In this document: positions 61,741-64,000 of the stretch, piece by piece | Layout of the letters: each line of letters starts with the position of its first letter | Position numbering within the stretch: position 1 is the first letter of the stretch | From: Gordionus sp. m RMFG-2023 | Lineage: Eukaryota; Nematomorpha; Gordioida; Chordodea; Parachordodidae | Reading direction: 5' to 3' | DNA length: 64,000 nt | Assembly (NCBI RefSeq): GCF_954871325.1 | Contig: NC_088779.1 | Span: 29,715,752 to 29,779,751 of the forward strand | Position numbers and translations under genes: made by a program | The notes under the pieces: model-generated | What the model was told of the DNA's origin: nothing | What the model saw: only the letters and a program-made list of their open reading frames with translations | The model's database searches: none

Positions 61741-64000
61741 ATTTAATAATTTTTTTTGATTATACCTTGCCCTTGTTGTGTATAAAAATTATTTTTAAGA
61801 CTAGCCAGGATTTATTTTTAAAAAGACTTCCGGCTCTTTGCATATCTTTTTTCTAAATTGATCGTCAACGAAAGACCTTAAAATTGAAATAAACCATATT
61901 ATATTTATTTAAAATATATATAAGGAAAGAAATTTTTATTTAATTTAGTTTACAAATAAGAATAACATATTCAAAATAATCGATATAAATGGAAGCCGAA
62001 ATGTCTAATTTTCTGTTTTACACATAAATTATATTATGTTATATGCTTGTTTTTGAATGATTAAATGAATTTTAGCAAAAATATAATTAAAAGGCGGAAA
62101 CATGTGGTATATAGGGATATATTCATTCAAGAAATGGTATAAGTTTTTAATAATTTTCTGGAGCTGCTGACGTAAATAAAGGATTCACAATAAAACCTTC
62201 ATTAAAAAAAATGTCAATTATAATTTTATAACTATTATCAATCCTATTCAGTAGTTTTCCACTTATATAATATCTTGATTTCCGCGAAAATCTTATAAAA
62301 CATAAATTCTTCCCCATATATTAAAAAAAATGGCCAACAAGTCACAGACCTGAAAACGATAAACAATCAAGTAAAAGTTCGGTTAATATTATTGAAAATT
62401 CGCTATGGCAAATATTATATAGTCTCTTTATACCATTTATTTGATCCATTATGATTTATGCTTATATTATATTAAATCATTTTTTTATAAATGATGGTTA
62501 TTTTTGCAATATATTTCAATTTTATCTTTTTTAAATGATGATTATTTTATTTTATACAATGTATTTTATATGAAATGCTTCGAGATAAACCTAAAAAAAA
62601 TTTCCAAAACAATATTTTCGCTTCGAATTCGCAAAATACCTTTCTTTTTTTCTAGAGTATTAGCTTGCCCACTCCACAAATTTTAGTACTACACCACTGG
62701 AGCTAACGTTAATATTTCTTGATTAAAATATCCAAGTCTGTTTGTATACTTTTACACATTTAGAAATTAAATATGTATAAAGAACACAATCTTTTCTAAA
62801 ACGAATTTGATTAGATGGAGCCCCACCCCCTCTACTCTTTCTTAAATAGAAGCTGACTGCTGAAATGTGAACCCACCACAACACAAATATGGGTTAGGAT
62901 TAGTTTATATTTAAAAAAAAATGATATTTGAATCGATATAGCTTTATACTTATTAGAAAAAAATATGGTGTCTAGTGTTCTGTCTAACTAAAAATCAAAC
63001 TTGTTAAAAGACATTCATTATCACAAGCATTTAATATCACGCGAATTGAATAAATATAGATATAAGATTTAGTATTTTTAATAAGGAAACTATTTTAGAA
63101 AAAGCGGTTTATAGGAAATTAAATTTTTTATATATAAAAGATGCAAGTGAGACATCTTTAATATATCCTGACTTTTCCCACTCAATCAAGATAGTTTTAT
63201 ATATTTTTATTTTACTGGTAAATACCTTGGATTTTACAACTATTGATTCAATTTAAATAAATTTGTGAATTGCTATATATTTTTACCTTTATTTATAGAA
63301 TTTCCTCAAAAGTATATTAAGAAAAAACATTTATATTAATAAACTAAAATAGAATGATTCACATAACCATACAAATTGGTTTATATGACAAATATATTTT
63401 CCAATTAAAATTTTGTTCGATGAAAACAATTTTGAACAAAGCCCAAGATTTCCACAAGTTGCGATTAATCATAAAACAAAGGAATCTAAGAACATATAAA
63501 TCTCGAAATTGTGAATCTATATATAAAAATATCCCGAAAAATACGAGTGAAAGGAACAACATTTTTTCCTTTCTTTTAAAATTAATTAATCAGGAAAAGA
63601 AAAAAAATCCATGACAACAAATGCCAGATACATTTTCTCTCCATTGAAAGAATTATAAATAATATGATTATGAGTGAAATTTATATATTTTAATTAAGCA
63701 AATACAACAGATAGAATACTATCATATCAACCTTGTCATATTCTTTAGTTATATCTTCCGCCTATAATCCCCTTCCTTTTCCCGTATACTAATTCTAATT
63801 GTCATTTTTGTAGGAAAAGATAAAAAATAATATATATAAAATCATTATATAATTACCTATTTATTATTATAATGTAAATTACAGTTATTTTAAATTCAAC
63901 ACTGTATCTTTGTTAATTTTAAAAAAATATAGTGTGTGTGTGTAATTAAAAAATTGATAATACAAATCAGATTTTTAATGAATGGTATAAATAATATACT
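61741..64000. other. A+T-rich stretch without supported genes
   Basis: The open frames at 62504-62686 and 63354-63614 have no recognisable motif or copy elsewhere in the window. The 86-codon frame at 63354 is rich in lysine, asparagine and isoleucine, as chance frames in A+T-rich DNA are. A (GT)n tract lies near 63931-63943. Confidence 0.4.

Noticed and set aside
63354-63614. 86-codon open frame as a host gene
   Set aside because: No motif, no copy in the window, lysine- and asparagine-rich composition as expected by chance.

Overview
The window is about three-quarters A+T eukaryotic DNA. It has multi-exon genes with GT-AG introns, RTE-type LINEs, hAT and MULE DNA transposons, many short non-autonomous elements and low-complexity tracts. 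This fits an A+T-rich invertebrate animal. I cannot name the phylum from sequence alone.

The only host genes I can support lie in the first 33 kb. They form a cluster of secreted, cystine-knot proteins that I read as divergent TGF-beta superfamily ligands. Two look complete: gene A (minus strand, 2323-5057, 383 residues) and gene D (plus strand, 29170-32659, 369 residues). Each has six exons with matching intron positions and near-identical phases, and each exon set sums to an exact multiple of three. The order is signal peptide, propeptide, a dibasic Lys-Arg site, then a mature domain with exactly seven cysteines (C, CxGxC, CC, CxC). Four more copies are broken: A' (one exon, 9.6 kb), B (exons 4-6, 17.6-20.1 kb), C (25.6-26.8 kb) and E (one exon piece, 28.05 kb).

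The cluster was built by inverted segmental duplication. Block 2.1-7.4 kb (gene A and its 5' flank) is inverted relative to 23.5-26.9 kb (copy C). Block 12.2-20.3 kb (copy B and its 3' flank) is inverted relative to 31.4-35.4 kb (gene D). Copies left of about 20 kb point left; those right of about 25 kb point right. The left arm is longer because of later insertions: an RTE LINE at 14.3-16.6 kb and three small hAT-type elements.

From 35 to 64 kb the sequence is mostly transposon wreckage in A+T-rich DNA: several hAT elements (36.0, 38.6-42.4, 43.5-44.9, 51.4-57.9 and 59.7-61.7 kb), a MULE transposase piece (47.2-48.05 kb) and nested short elements. One hAT copy (51.4-57.9 kb) carries an RTE LINE (54043-56395) inside 17-bp target-site duplications. 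That LINE begins with a tRNA-like sequence holding consensus pol III A and B boxes. A decayed Ty3/gypsy-type fragment sits at about 20.85-21.3 kb. No rRNA gene, CRISPR array or other host gene family was recognised.
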